From Effrenium voratum (Eukaryota > Sar > Dinophyceae > Suessiales > Symbiodiniaceae): 64,000 bases of DNA. The stretch's first letter is position 1; every line of letters starts with the position of its first letter. The notes beneath the pieces were generated by a model. It was not told the origin of the DNA, did no database searches, and worked only from the letters and a program-made list of their open reading frames with translations. The stretch lies in contig CAUJNA010003736.1 in the NCBI GenBank assembly GCA_963377175.1, forward strand, positions 351,399 to 415,398, written 5' to 3'. Shown in pieces: positions 12,787 to 23,456 of this stretch. Both the position numbers and the translations under genes were made by a program.

Positions 12787-12933
12787 ATATCTAGGTCCCC
12801 CAGGATCGTGCCCTCTTACGGTTCCTTTTTTGGGGAGGGTTCCCCTACTAGAATAGAAAACACACCAGCATAGACCCCAGATAGAACACCACGGCTACGA
12901 ACCATGACGCAGCATCATAATGGTTCCCGCGGC

Positions 12934-12936
<3 letters not shown>

Positions 12937-13032
<96 letters not shown>

Positions 13033-13033
13033 T
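12937..13033. repeat. (ATG)n trinucleotide microsatellite
   Basis: About 32 near-perfect ATG units inside the large element. Around it, to about 13580, lie degenerate copies of words such as GACAGCATCATGATG and ACCAGCCACGAAC, pointing to an older higher-order array. Serine, histidine and other homopolymer frames through it are artefacts. Confidence 0.95.
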
Positions 13034-14159
13034 TGACAGCATCTTGATGATGTTGACAGCGTCATGAAAATACCACAGCTACTCAGCATAGAGACGCACA
13101 GACAACGCCCTAGTGAGTCCAGCAGCAAAACGATGATGTTGACAGGATGATGCTGATACACCAGCCACGAACAAATCCGCGCTACATATCTAGCAGAAAA
13201 AAGGCAGAGACGACGTCCTGATGAGTTCGACAGCATCATGATGATGCGGACAGCATCATGATGATGCTCACAGCATCATGGTGATGGCAAGGGCAGCAGC
13301 CTGATGATACCACAGCCACGAATCATCTTGCGACAGTGTAATGAAATTCCGCATCATCCTGATGTTGACGGCATTATGCCCGCCACCACACCCACGAACC
13401 ATGACGCGGCATTGCAGCGTTTTGCAGCAGCATCATAACGTGGTTGACAACATCATGATGATACACCAGCTACGAACCATTACGCGCGACAGTTAGAGCA
13501 GCAACAACGTCCGAATCGGTTCAACAGCATCATGATGCTGATGACAGCATCATGATGCTGCGGCCAGCACCATGATGCTGCGACAACCACGATACCCCAA
13601 ACAGCACCCGCCCTAGCACCCTGCCATCCATATGCGCCCGCACCATCACCAACGCCCGAAAACAGCAGCCCCAATAGCACCCCAACGCAGCACCCGCGCC
13701 AGCACCGGACACGTCCCCGAGCATCCTGCCGTCACGCACTGTCACCAGCACCTGAACCGAACAGCGCCCAAAACCGCACCTGCGCCAGTACCCCAAAGCG
13801 CATGCCCCCTAGCTCCCAGCCGTCGGTCTTGCGAAACAATTTCCCTTCTTCATTAGAAGTCTATGGTTTCCAGTTATCTGGGAAATAAGTCCACGCGGTC
13901 AGCAGCACCTCCAACAGCAACACAAAACAGCACCTGCACCACCACCCCAAACTGCACGCCCCCTAGCACCCGCCCGCAATCTCCGAAAATTGCGCCCACA
14001 ACGTCAGCAGCGCCTCAAACAGCACCCCAAACAGCACCCCAAACAGTACCCCAAAACAGCTGCATCAGCTCCCCAAACTAATGCGCCTGCACCAGCACCT
14101 CAAAGAGCACCCCAAACTGAGTGACCCCCCGCTGTCCATCAGAGCCTTAAACAGCACAG

Positions 14160-14912
14160 GCACCAGCGCCTTACTCAGCACCGCAAACTGCATGCCCCCT
14201 AGCACCCGGCCGTCAGTTTCGCAAAGCGGCACCAGCGCCCGAAACTGCATGCCCCCAAGCACCCGTCCGTCAATCTTGCAAAACAGCACCTCCACCAGCG
14301 CCCGAAACTGCATGCCCCCTAGCAACCCGCCGTCAATCTCGCAAAACAGCACCTCCACCAGCACTCCAAGCTACATGCCCCCTAGCACCGGCCGTCAGTT
14401 TCGCAAAGCGGCGCCTCCACCAGCGCCCGAAACTGCATGCCCCCTAGCTCCCGTCCGTCAATCTCGCAAAACAGCACCTCCACCAACACTCTAAACTACA
14501 TGCCCCCTATCTCGCAAAGCGGCGCCTCCACCAGCGTCCGAAACTGCATGCCCCCTAGCAACCCGCCGTCAATCTCGCAAAACAGCACCTCCACCAGCGC
14601 TCCAAACTACATGCCCCTTAGCGCCCGGCCGTCAATCTCGCAAAGCGGCGCCTCCACCAGCACCCGAAACTGCAGCACCCGGCCGTCAATCTCGCAAAAC
14701 AGCACCTCCACCAGCGCCCCAAATCACATGACCCCTAGCGCTTGGCCGTCAATCTTGCACAACAGCACCTCCACCAAAACCAAATTCAAACTGCACGCCC
14801 CCTAGCGCCCGGCAGCACTGCAAACTGCATAGCCCCTAGCCCCCGGCCGTTAAGCTCGCAAAACAGCACCCCAAACTGCATGCCCCCCAGCGCCCGGCCC
14901 TCAATCCGCAAA
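14160..14912 (+). repeat. 63-bp minisatellite, reading frame preserved
   Basis: About eleven to twelve units, each carrying ACCTCCACCAGCGCCCGAAA, TGCATGCCCCCTAGC and CCGTCAATCTCGCAAAACAG. The unit length of 63 is a multiple of three, and a Ser/Thr/Pro/Asn-rich frame stays open for more than 100 codons at a time, with a few units shortened. The array is bounded by the related sequences CCCTTCTTCATTAGAAG (13844) and CCCTTCTCTACTAGAAG (14920). Translation is unproven and structural selection is equally possible. Confidence 0.85.
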
Positions 14913-15012
14913 TCACTTTCCCTTCTCTACTAGAAGTTAGAACCCCTATAGCTTTCAGCTATCTGGGGAACTACAGAAAAAAGGGTACCCTTATTCTAAC
15001 AGAAGGGGTCGT

Positions 15013-16404
15013 CATGGGGGCTGAGTTTTTTCAGATTTCTGGGGGCTGAGTTTTTCAGATTCCTGGGGGCTGAGTTTTTTTCAAAAAAAACAAAAACACA
15101 GCCCATCATCTGCATCTGCTAGTTCAGGGCCATGGGCCTGTTTTTTTTTGTTTTTTTGGTTGTGTTTTTGCGCCTTTGCTCATAAACACCAAGAAAACCA
15201 AAGACAAAAAACAACCAAAAAACACAGCCCATCATCTGAAGACAATACTTTGTTGATGCTTTCTTGATGCAAGCTTTCTTGATGCAAGACATCAACCATA
15301 TGATGAGATGTGTATCAACAGAACATAAGCCTCTTCCAAGATATTCTGCAGGTAACTCCAGGTAACTGGAGATAATTTATCTCATCTCTCATTTCATCTT
15401 CTACAGGTAACATCTCATCACAAGCAATTGCTTGTGGCTTGTGTCTACTTGAATCTATTCTGAGCAGCTTTACTGTTGCAAGAGCATTTCAGCAACACGA
15501 ATAGCTGCAGAGAATCTTATTCCAAAGCTCTTATTCCAAAGCTGAACAGCTTTATGCAGAGAATGTTATTTGCATCTGCAGATATCGTTGCAGGTGCTCA
15601 TCTTTGCATCTTGTGCTTCTTGAGCTCAAGCAACTAGATTGGAGCTGTGCTCCAATTGCTCCAGCTCATTATGCGATAAATATGTTTGTGTTAGCTGTCT
15701 TTTCTCAAGAGCATGGGCAGAGCCCATGCGTATATTGAAAAATATTGAACATCCAACTGTAAAAAGAGCTGAGTCTTGCAGCTGACAGCTGCATAGATCA
15801 GCGATATCTTACCTTTCTTATGATTTCGTATGCGTGGCAAGCTGTGCTTGCCATACTTACGTGTTTCAGAATTGCAACACAACAATAATATTTGTCCCAA
15901 ACATACATCTGCTTGCAGATTGCTAAGCATACGTCTTCCAAAATATTGCATACGTATGCAACTTGTGTTGAAGATTTGTGCCAAACATACGTCTTCCAAA
16001 AGTTAGCACCCTGAGGTTTATAAACTTGGCATGCGTAAGCATGCCAATTATCAAAAAATAAGCTACAGACACACGTTTGCTAAATATTTGTGTCCAACAA
16101 TGATATTTGTGCAAAATAGTTCTCAACAGGCTGTCTTCTGTGCAGATTGAAGCTAGCTCATTTTCCAGGTCTGGATGCATCTGAGTCTTCATTGGATCGA
16201 ACATGAATCTGTGCTTGCATGTCATCAGCCAAAAAAAACAAAAACGCACCCCAATAAATCTAAGAGGTCACGGGTGTTGATCTTATATTTTTGTTTTTGT
16301 TAGTGTTTTTAATGGAAAAGCTCAGCTCCCAAGAATCTGAAAAACTCAGCCCCCAGGAATTTGAAAACTCAGCCCCCAGGAATCTGAAAAACTCAGCCCC
16401 CATG
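15013..16404. mobile_element. Nested AT-rich element with multiple subterminal repeats
   Basis: The left end has three copies of TGGGGGCTGAGTTTTTCAGA-like units; the right end has four inverted copies (CTCAGCCCCCAGGAATCTGA-like). The outermost CATGGGGGCTGAG and CTCAGCCCCCATG are exact inverted copies. The interior is far more AT-rich than its surroundings and dense in short perfect palindromes. No open frame longer than about 100 codons looks coding. Arrays of subterminal repeats are typical of DNA transposons, where they bind transposase. I know no matching family. Confidence 0.7.
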
Positions 16405-16450
16405 CCGACCCGCCCTCTATTCTAACCTCTCTACTGGAGGACCTAGATAT

Positions 16451-16725
16451 GATTGGTAGTTGGTTGTTATTGTTTGAGGACGAGAAGGGAGCCAACCTAG
16501 TTTCAACCACAAAAAGCAGGGGTTGAGACCAACCAACATTTCCACGTCCACTTGGGGAAACTTGCGTAATTTTGTCGGCTCACGTCACGACTGGCTGTGC
16601 GACTCTTTTTTGTATCCTTATACAGGGACTGTGGGAAAGCACCCTCTGTTTTGGGTGCTCCATTTCAGAAGGGATCCTTCACTTTGGGAACCCCCAATCT
16701 GCAGGGAGGGTAAATCCGAAATGGG
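16451..16725. other. Unassigned eukaryotic sequence
   Basis: Nothing recognisable; short open patches only. Confidence 0.3.
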
Positions 16726-16818
16726 TATGGGTCAAAATGAAACCACCAGGGGACCTCATGTTTGGTCCTTGGTTCTATTTACCAGGGTTCCATTTTGGGA
16801 ACCCAATTCTGACTCACA
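16726..16818 (+). mobile_element. Small inverted-repeat element, family C
   Basis: Begins TATGGGTCAAAATGAAACCA and ends ATTCTGACTCACA, an imperfect inverted pair. The core has AAACCACCAGG and ATTTACCAGGGTTC, shared with 37331-37422 and 33203-33294. Length 93 bp. Confidence 0.7.
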
Positions 16819-18710
16819 GCCAAATCAAGAAAACAGGTAAGCGCGTACTGACACACACACACATACCAACACGGAATCTCAAGATTCAGCTTCCAGATTT
16901 TGCCGTTTGGGCGGGGGGCTGGGGGTGCTTTTGAGGGAGGCAGTGGCATGTTTGCGCCAGGTCATTTGGACCCTTTCCTCCTGCAGGCCGAGTGAAAAGG
17001 GTTCACCCGAGCCGCAATCAAAACCTGGGTGGATGAAGGTCAGGGACAGCCCCATCGACAAGTTGAAGCCCAATTCTTGTCATGGTTTTGGTTAACAGCA
17101 GGCTCCATCTGGACCTAGCGGTGCGGCGCAAAGCTCAGGAGGATGGAAAGGCACGATGAGTCGGAGCCAGTGAAGGCATCTCCATGCGGATGCGATATCT
17201 TTCACTTGAATGCCCGCGGAAGGGGTCTTAGAAGGGTGAAAGTAAGTGGTATATGTTCCTCCGTGTGACGGTCAGTTTCTTCTGCCCTCTTTCACCCAAG
17301 TCTTCTTGGATGTGTCCCCGAACGCCCGCTCTTGCAAGAGGGAAGTGCTGTCGAGATTGCTCGAAGCAATGAGGGAAGCCACGAAGTCCGTGGCCAAAGA
17401 ACCCTCCGATTGCCAGCTTCGAGCAGGGCAAAAAGGAGTGAAACTGCCAGGCTTGGGACAAACCTTGGTGGACATATGGGTGTTTCTTTTTTGAGGGTAT
17501 CCTTCTTTGGCGTTTTTAAAGGAACAGACATCCAAATATGTTTACAGTTTCTCTCTGGCCCAAAGCGAATCGACCTGAAATGACCTTTTGGTTTCCCCTG
17601 TTTGGTCCATGTTCAGTCATGTCCCCCGAAACTGAACCTTTGATTGCTGTGTCCTTTGGGCAGCTGGGGCTTAAAGAATACATGTTGAAGCAACTTTTTG
17701 GCTTCCCTTTCAAAGACAGCGGCTGGTTCCAACAAATTCCAGCAGCAACCAGCGTGCTTGAGAGCGGTTCCTCTCAGCACAGATGCATCCCCTTTTGAAT
17801 ACCCTTGGTGCCAGGTAGCCGCTGGCAGAACTCGCTTCACCGCCCTCTATCCGGAAACCGCTCCACGGAAAACCTGAGAACCTTCCGGGAACCCTCCACC
17901 GTCGCAGTCCTCGGGACCCTCCGCAAGCCTCGCCGCTCCGGGGCTGATTTGGGCCATAGCCAAGGGAAGAAGACTTGGAGCCGGTGGTTCTCGCTTGCAG
18001 TCGACTGGAACCGGAGGTCCAGAGGTCCGCAGGTCCACAGCTCCGCATTCCGAGGCCAGGGCATCACCGCGCGGGTGATGAGCCGCAAGGGTCTTCGAAG
18101 CCTCGCGCAGGCAGTCCCGAGAAACGGGCGGGGCTTCGCCGCCCGGAGAAAAAAAAAAACCGGGCCTTCAAGAAGGAAGCGGAAGCAGAAGGTTTGAACC
18201 ACCCGGGGTTGAACCACAGAACCCTGCTTCAGGTTTTCGCAGAGGGACCATGCCCTTGGACATGCCCTACTTTTGGCGCCATATTCTGCGGCTGGCCTGG
18301 ATTTGCCCGGCTTTCCTCTTTCGGAATGTGCTCCAAGTTGCCAACCTGATCTCTCTGGAAGGGTGCAGCTTTTTCCCACGCGTGAAGCTTGTCACAATTT
18401 TGGCATGTGAAGCCCACGGAGCTTCTTGGTTTAAGTTGCCAGCTAAAATTCGACCCCACTTTCTTCAGACCCGCGGGCTGGGCCAGAGAGCTTGGCATGC
18501 AAGTGGCAACTCTTTGAAACGGGCAAACAAACGGAGTAATGTTCAATTGGTTCGTCCAAGAAACACTCCGACACGACCAAATCTTGAACACAACGCTTCT
18601 CCATTTAAGCCCTTGAAAACAACGAGAAACGGCAACACACACACACACACATGAACACACGTTACTTTTTGGACCCTTATTGGCCCCGACAAGAGAAAAC
18701 ACAGCCCCAG
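16819..18710. other. Unassigned sequence with a good exon candidate
   Basis: The patch 17312-17441 (+), preceded by CACCCAAG and followed by a GC donor, encodes about 43 residues of helical, charged peptide. A longer basic GC-rich patch covers 17830-18130 but could be read on either strand. A possible further piece lies at 18250-18330. No family is recognised. Confidence 0.35.
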
Positions 18711-18804
18711 CGACTTCCTGCCGTGGATTCTTTGCGCCATGGCTGACGTCTTGGAGATCTTGGAGGATGTCATTGCGTTAGATGAGGTCCAATCAGCTGC
18801 GCAG
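18711..18804 (+). CDS. Candidate isolated exon, unknown protein
   Basis: This 94-base open stretch lies between an AG acceptor (CAGCCCCAG) and a GC donor (GCAG then GCTGGG), the splice pattern seen in the carbamoyltransferase gene of this window. It encodes about 31 acidic, helix-favouring residues with the core MADVLEILEDVIALDEV. I cannot assign a family and have not found its neighbouring exons with confidence, so this is an inference from splice context and codon-like composition only. Confidence 0.4.
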
Positions 18805-20831
18805 GCTGGGATGTAGAGGGCAGCGGGGGCGTCCATGACAACCATCCCTGTCAACCTCCACCAACCTTCACTAATTGACAATCACTACTGTGGATGGAAG
18901 AACTGACAGTTGACAAGCAATTGGTCAATATTTGCTGTCTAAATGGGAATGGCATGGCGCACACAAGGGGACGCAAGGAAGAAGGACCGCCGCAAGCCCA
19001 CGTCACACGTCTGCCATGGTTCAAAGATAGGTTCGTTTAATCAGGCTACGCAGGGAGACGTCCCCTTTTGATGCTTTCAAGCATCACGTGTTGGCCTGTT
19101 TCAAGCGAGTTTGTTTTCTTTGGATCGGATGATATTGAAAGGACGTATAGCATATAGGACCCCCCGTTGCTTGGGGTTGGCAGAGATGAACATCAAATGT
19201 CATCATACTCTTAGGGGCTTTAGACAATTCCTACCAGGGAACGATGACCATGCTACATGCGAGTTGCTGATGAGATTGTTGGTAAACCGTGTAAATACCC
19301 GACAAAGCAGCCGAATGTCCATTTTATGTCCCTTTGGGGTGGGAAAGTAATACTGTCCTGGGTTCATGTGAGGCCTGTTAGACCCCGAAAGGGTACAAGT
19401 TGATTGGACATGGTCCTATCCAAAACCTTAACGCTTCCTTATATAGATATGTCTTTTGTACTCATCAAACCTTCTATTTGGGTGTGTTTTTGCTTGGACT
19501 CCAAATGGCGCAACGGTTTTCCTTTTGGTTCCCCTGAACAAAATCTTACAAAGATAGGGGCTCCAACAAAATAGCAGTGGCTTCCCTTATCCTAAAGTGG
19601 GGTAGCACTTTCCCTTTTACCCGAAGCATGGATGGTCATCAACCCCTTAGTGAAACTAGGCAAGCGTGATGAAGGATTCCTGCACAGGGAGCCGCAACAT
19701 TTGGAGTTTTGGCCACGGTGGACGGCTTCAGTGAGCAGGGCATGCTGTAAGGTTTTACTACACGCTGGGATTACGGACTACAGATTACACCCTTGGGCAT
19801 TGGCTCAGCATGTTCCAACATAGCAAGGTTTTATGAGTTTTGTGGCCTATGTGGCGGGACGGATGGACAGGAAATGGACCGTGAGATAAAGGAACGGTAA
19901 GATGGCTAGACTCGGCTAGACTTATATTATTTATATTTTATTATTTTGCTACATTATTTCGTGCATTAGTTCACAATTGTAATCATAAAGGCTTGGGAAT
20001 CTATTTTTTATCATCTGGATTCATCTTTGGAATCTCCGGCACATTAGTATCAGTCCTTATAATAACATAATTATATTCATCATGAAATAGGATAATGTCT
20101 CCAGAAAACCAGAACTTCTGATCTTTTTACTACTGCCTGGCTTGTTTGGAGGATTTGGACATTATTTCTTTACCTATCTTTCAAGGATCTCCAGAAGTGG
20201 TATATCCTAGAGTCAATAATTTTCTATTGTAATTCTTTTACTTTCATAACTTTTCCTACTCCTTTCTTTAATCTCCGAATTTGGAGGTAGTACGGGATGG
20301 ACTTTATATCCACCATTATCCACTTCTTTTATGACTTTGTCACCTTCAAGTAAACGGGACATCTTATGTTAGGATTAGCAATCTCTGGTATGTCTTCATG
20401 TCTTACATCTCTTAACTTTTATCTTGTAACATTGTATTAACGGCTATCCCATTATTTCCATTCTCTTTCTTGATCACAGCTTTCATTTCTTGATTAGCAA
20501 TACCTATCATTTCTGGTACACTTCTTTTAATGTTGGGTGATCTTCTTGCTAATGCACCACTATTGGAGGAGATCCTATATCCTATCAACGGTTATTTTGG
20601 TTTTGGGGCATCGATTAGTTTACATCTTAATGATTCCTGCATTTGGGATCATTTCCAATCGTTGCCAAGCAATCAATGGCAGCCCCCCCCCCCCCCCCCA
20701 GGGGCTAATTCTTGAGTGGGTGCAATCCCAGGTTGGGCGTTTGATTCCCCCCAACCTGAAAGCTGAGTAGTTCAGTTGAAACCTTTTTGGGTTGGAACGG
20801 GGGCGCCCCATAGCCTCCCACACCAAAATCT
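18805..20831. other. Unassigned, largely AT-rich sequence
   Basis: From about 19860 to 20640 the sequence is AT-rich with no exon-like patches, unlike the surrounding DNA. A C-run occurs at 20683-20699. No gene is recognised. Confidence 0.4.
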
Positions 20832-20903
20832 AACCTCCCCAACCTCCCCAACCTCCCCAACCTCCCCAACCTCCCCAACCTCCCCAACCTCCCCAACCTC
20901 CTT
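20832..20903. repeat. 9-bp tandem repeat (AACCTCCCC)n
   Basis: Eight units of AACCTCCCC, continuing into degenerate C-rich sequence to about 20955. The complementary strand carries regularly spaced GGGG runs and could form quadruplexes. Confidence 0.95.
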
Positions 20904-23354
20904 CCACCCCCCCCAAACTCTCCAACCCCCCCACCTCCCCCAAGCCCCCAAGCCCGCATGCCGAGGCATTTATGCGATCCAAGCTGCCGCCCCGCGCCAG
21001 GGTGAGTGGGGGATGAGCAATATGAAGCTGGTGCATGGAGGGGAGCCGCTAATTTTGGAGCTGGGGGTATCCCCAAATGTTTGCTTCTTCAGTAGGGAGC
21101 CTTGAGCCACCAGGAGTTCAGGTTGGGAACGTGGTAAATGGGTGTCTCACAGAGCCCTTTCGGGCTTGAACATGGAAACCAGAAGCGGAGCCCAATATTT
21201 TCTTGGGACATGCACCGTGCCCCCAATTTAAGACACACCGTATTTCCTGGTAGGAAAACCTTGTTTAAGCGAGCTTCCCTTTGGGATGATGCCAAAGCGG
21301 GTTCCTCTTCAGTGCTTTGCTGTGGGCTTCAGCTGCTTTTCTCGCAGTTGGGAAAGCCACAACACCCTTTGAATCAAGAAGGGTCAAACGCTTCCACACG
21401 AGCAGACAGAATGATTCGTCAGCTTGAGGACACAGGGGTCCACGCCCATCGCCCTATCACCGACCGAAATTTGTCCGTAGACCCTGCAAGGCCCATTTTC
21501 CTGGTTTCATAGGTGATCTTTAGGCCCATGCAAACCTTTACCAGGCATCTTGATTGAGCCACGCTGATACAGAGGATTGACCTCTTATTGCATACCGCAT
21601 ACCTGGATCTTCCAAAGTGTGTATTTTTCATGCCTTTTCGTTTTCAGAGAAACAACATTTCTTGGCGTCTCCAGGCACTTTTCACTTTTCTTCTCTTCTG
21701 GCAATTCCATGAAGTAAGAAACGGCAGCATTCCCTGGCCAACTGGTGATAATCCCCGACCAAACGGCGACTTGTCCCGGCCACGTTTCCAGCCAAATTTG
21801 GAACTACACTTTTGCAGGGAAACAGTGTTCGACCAAAGGACTGACATTTGCAAACGGCGGGACAAATGCAAACCTGGAAGATTCAGGTATTACGGTATAC
21901 TAAAACAGTTGTTGAATGCAGTTCCCCGGAATCAACATCGAGAATGTCGATGTTGGACCTTGGTTTTGGGCATTATGATAGGGTTTTATGTGTTTTGCCA
22001 CCCAGCCATACACACCCCTAAGACCCATGTTGGTAGGATCAGCAGTCGCGTTTTCGGGCACAGCTCATGTGTATTTTCCGAGGCTCTTTGAAGGCATCGA
22101 CATGCACAATGCCCTCGAACTGCAGGCGTCTGCGGTTTTTCCCCCGCCATGACCAGGGGCGTTGCCTCCAACTGGGTGGGCTGGATTGGTTTGGATTTGG
22201 TTTTGAGCCATTTGCTGGTTTTTGGGTGAGGGTAGAGGGGACACCGCCCAATCCCCCAACCCAAACGGGCGGCCCAAACTTCTTTAATCAGTAACCCAAA
22301 CCGTTGAGAGCAAATGGGAAACCAGCCCCTAACCTCCCAAACCACTCCAAATCGCCAATGAGGGAAGCTGAAACTGTTTTTTCTCTCAGGAGCAGCGCTT
22401 GGAGTGGCATGCAGCGTACCGGGAGTACGTGGCCCTGATGGAGGACACCCAGCGTTCATCCGGGTGATGTCTTCTTGTTCGAGCATATGTCGGTGTTTCT
22501 CAAAGGAAAGGGGTTTCTTTGAATTTTCCCTTCAAATACCAACCCAAAGTTTACCAGTTTGAGAATCTCCCTTTTACTTTTTGTTTGGGGGCCCCTGCCA
22601 ATCCGCGAATCTTATCAATCCACCAGGCTGAATCCGGTGGACGGCGTTGCCATCGTGTGTATCGCGTCAGCATAGGTGTCCTTATGTCAGCTTGGATCAT
22701 CGATGGATTCCGCTTTCACTTTGTTTCGATTTTTGTGAACCAGTGCATTGTGTCAATCTGTACGGGTGTGTCTTTTTCTAATTCCCAACAATGACGGTTT
22801 CCCTCTTGGTTTCCCTCTTGGTTTCCACAAGCATGTGGTACCCTCCAAAACAGCAAACAGCAAACAGCAAGAGAAACACCAAGAGTACCAGGTTGTTGAC
22901 CAGCCTGTTTCCTCCAAAAAGCGACATCTTTTTTGTTTTTTCTCCCAATTGGACACCTCGGGCTTCCTCTGCAGGAGCGGGTGCTGTCCGCCTGCGCGGT
23001 GGAAGTGCCGGAGGTCTCGCGGGAGGCGAGGGGAGAGTTTGGGGGGCAGAGGGCTACTTGGAGGTTTTGGTACTTAGTAAGTTGTTGGCGACCATGGAGT
23101 TATACCCCACTTACCAGGGTTATGTTTTTTTTCTTCCTTTTTGTTTAAGATGGGGGGCCTGAAAAGTGGGTTGGTGTGACATGATTCGGGACCCACCGAT
23201 TTTTGATGCCCCAGGGGGGGGTCCTCAACTCCCAAACCCGACAAACGGATCCTTGGGGATCACTTGCCCAAGGACTTTTTATTTGGTTTTGGTGGGTTGG
23301 CCGAACTTGGCCAGAGTTGAAGCTGACAGACCCTGCCCTCTTTCCAATCATTCA
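20904..23354. other. Unassigned sequence with exon candidates
   Basis: Candidate exons are 22394-22465 (+), following TCTCAG, and 22975-23045 (+), following CTGCAG. The first encodes EQRLEWHAAYREYVALMED, loosely resembling the C-terminal helix of BART/ARL2-binding domains, but one helix is not enough to assign it. No complete gene is found. Confidence 0.35.
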
Positions 23355-23456
23355 AGTGGGTGTGAGGGAACCCCCTTTTGGCTGGAAAGGGGAACCAAGA
23401 GGAACACCACTTTTATTTTGGGACGGGGGGGGTCCTTGAAATAATGACACCCAAGT
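23355..23456. mobile_element. Inverted-repeat element, family B (degenerate)
   Basis: The left arm AGTGGGTGTGAGGGAACCCCC is approximately inverted in the right arm, GGGGGGGTCC up to TGACACCCAAGT. The organisation matches the cleaner copy at 28581-28694. Confidence 0.5.

Larger units (their letters stand above)
12787..16450. mobile_element. 3.66-kb composite element with CTAGGTCC inverted ends and ATAT target duplication
   Basis: The left end CTAGGTCCCCCAG (12791) is the inverted copy of the right end CTGGAGGACCTAG (to 16446). Both sides are flanked by ATAT (12787-12790 and 16447-16450), a 4-bp target duplication. The first 70 bp match the complete 94-bp element at 27920-28013, which has its own GTGT duplication, so this is a hugely expanded family member. 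The cargo, in order, is a degenerate ATG/CAGCATCATGATG region, a 63-bp minisatellite and a nested AT-rich element. No transposase is visible, so it is presumably mobilised in trans. Confidence 0.75.

Noticed and set aside
12848..13239. Poly-Ser and poly-His proteins
   Set aside because: They come from translating an ATG trinucleotide microsatellite.
13200..13330. Hammerhead ribozymes, because CTGATGA recurs
   Set aside because: The GAAA core half and the pairing helices are absent; CTGATGA follows from the ATG-rich repeat.
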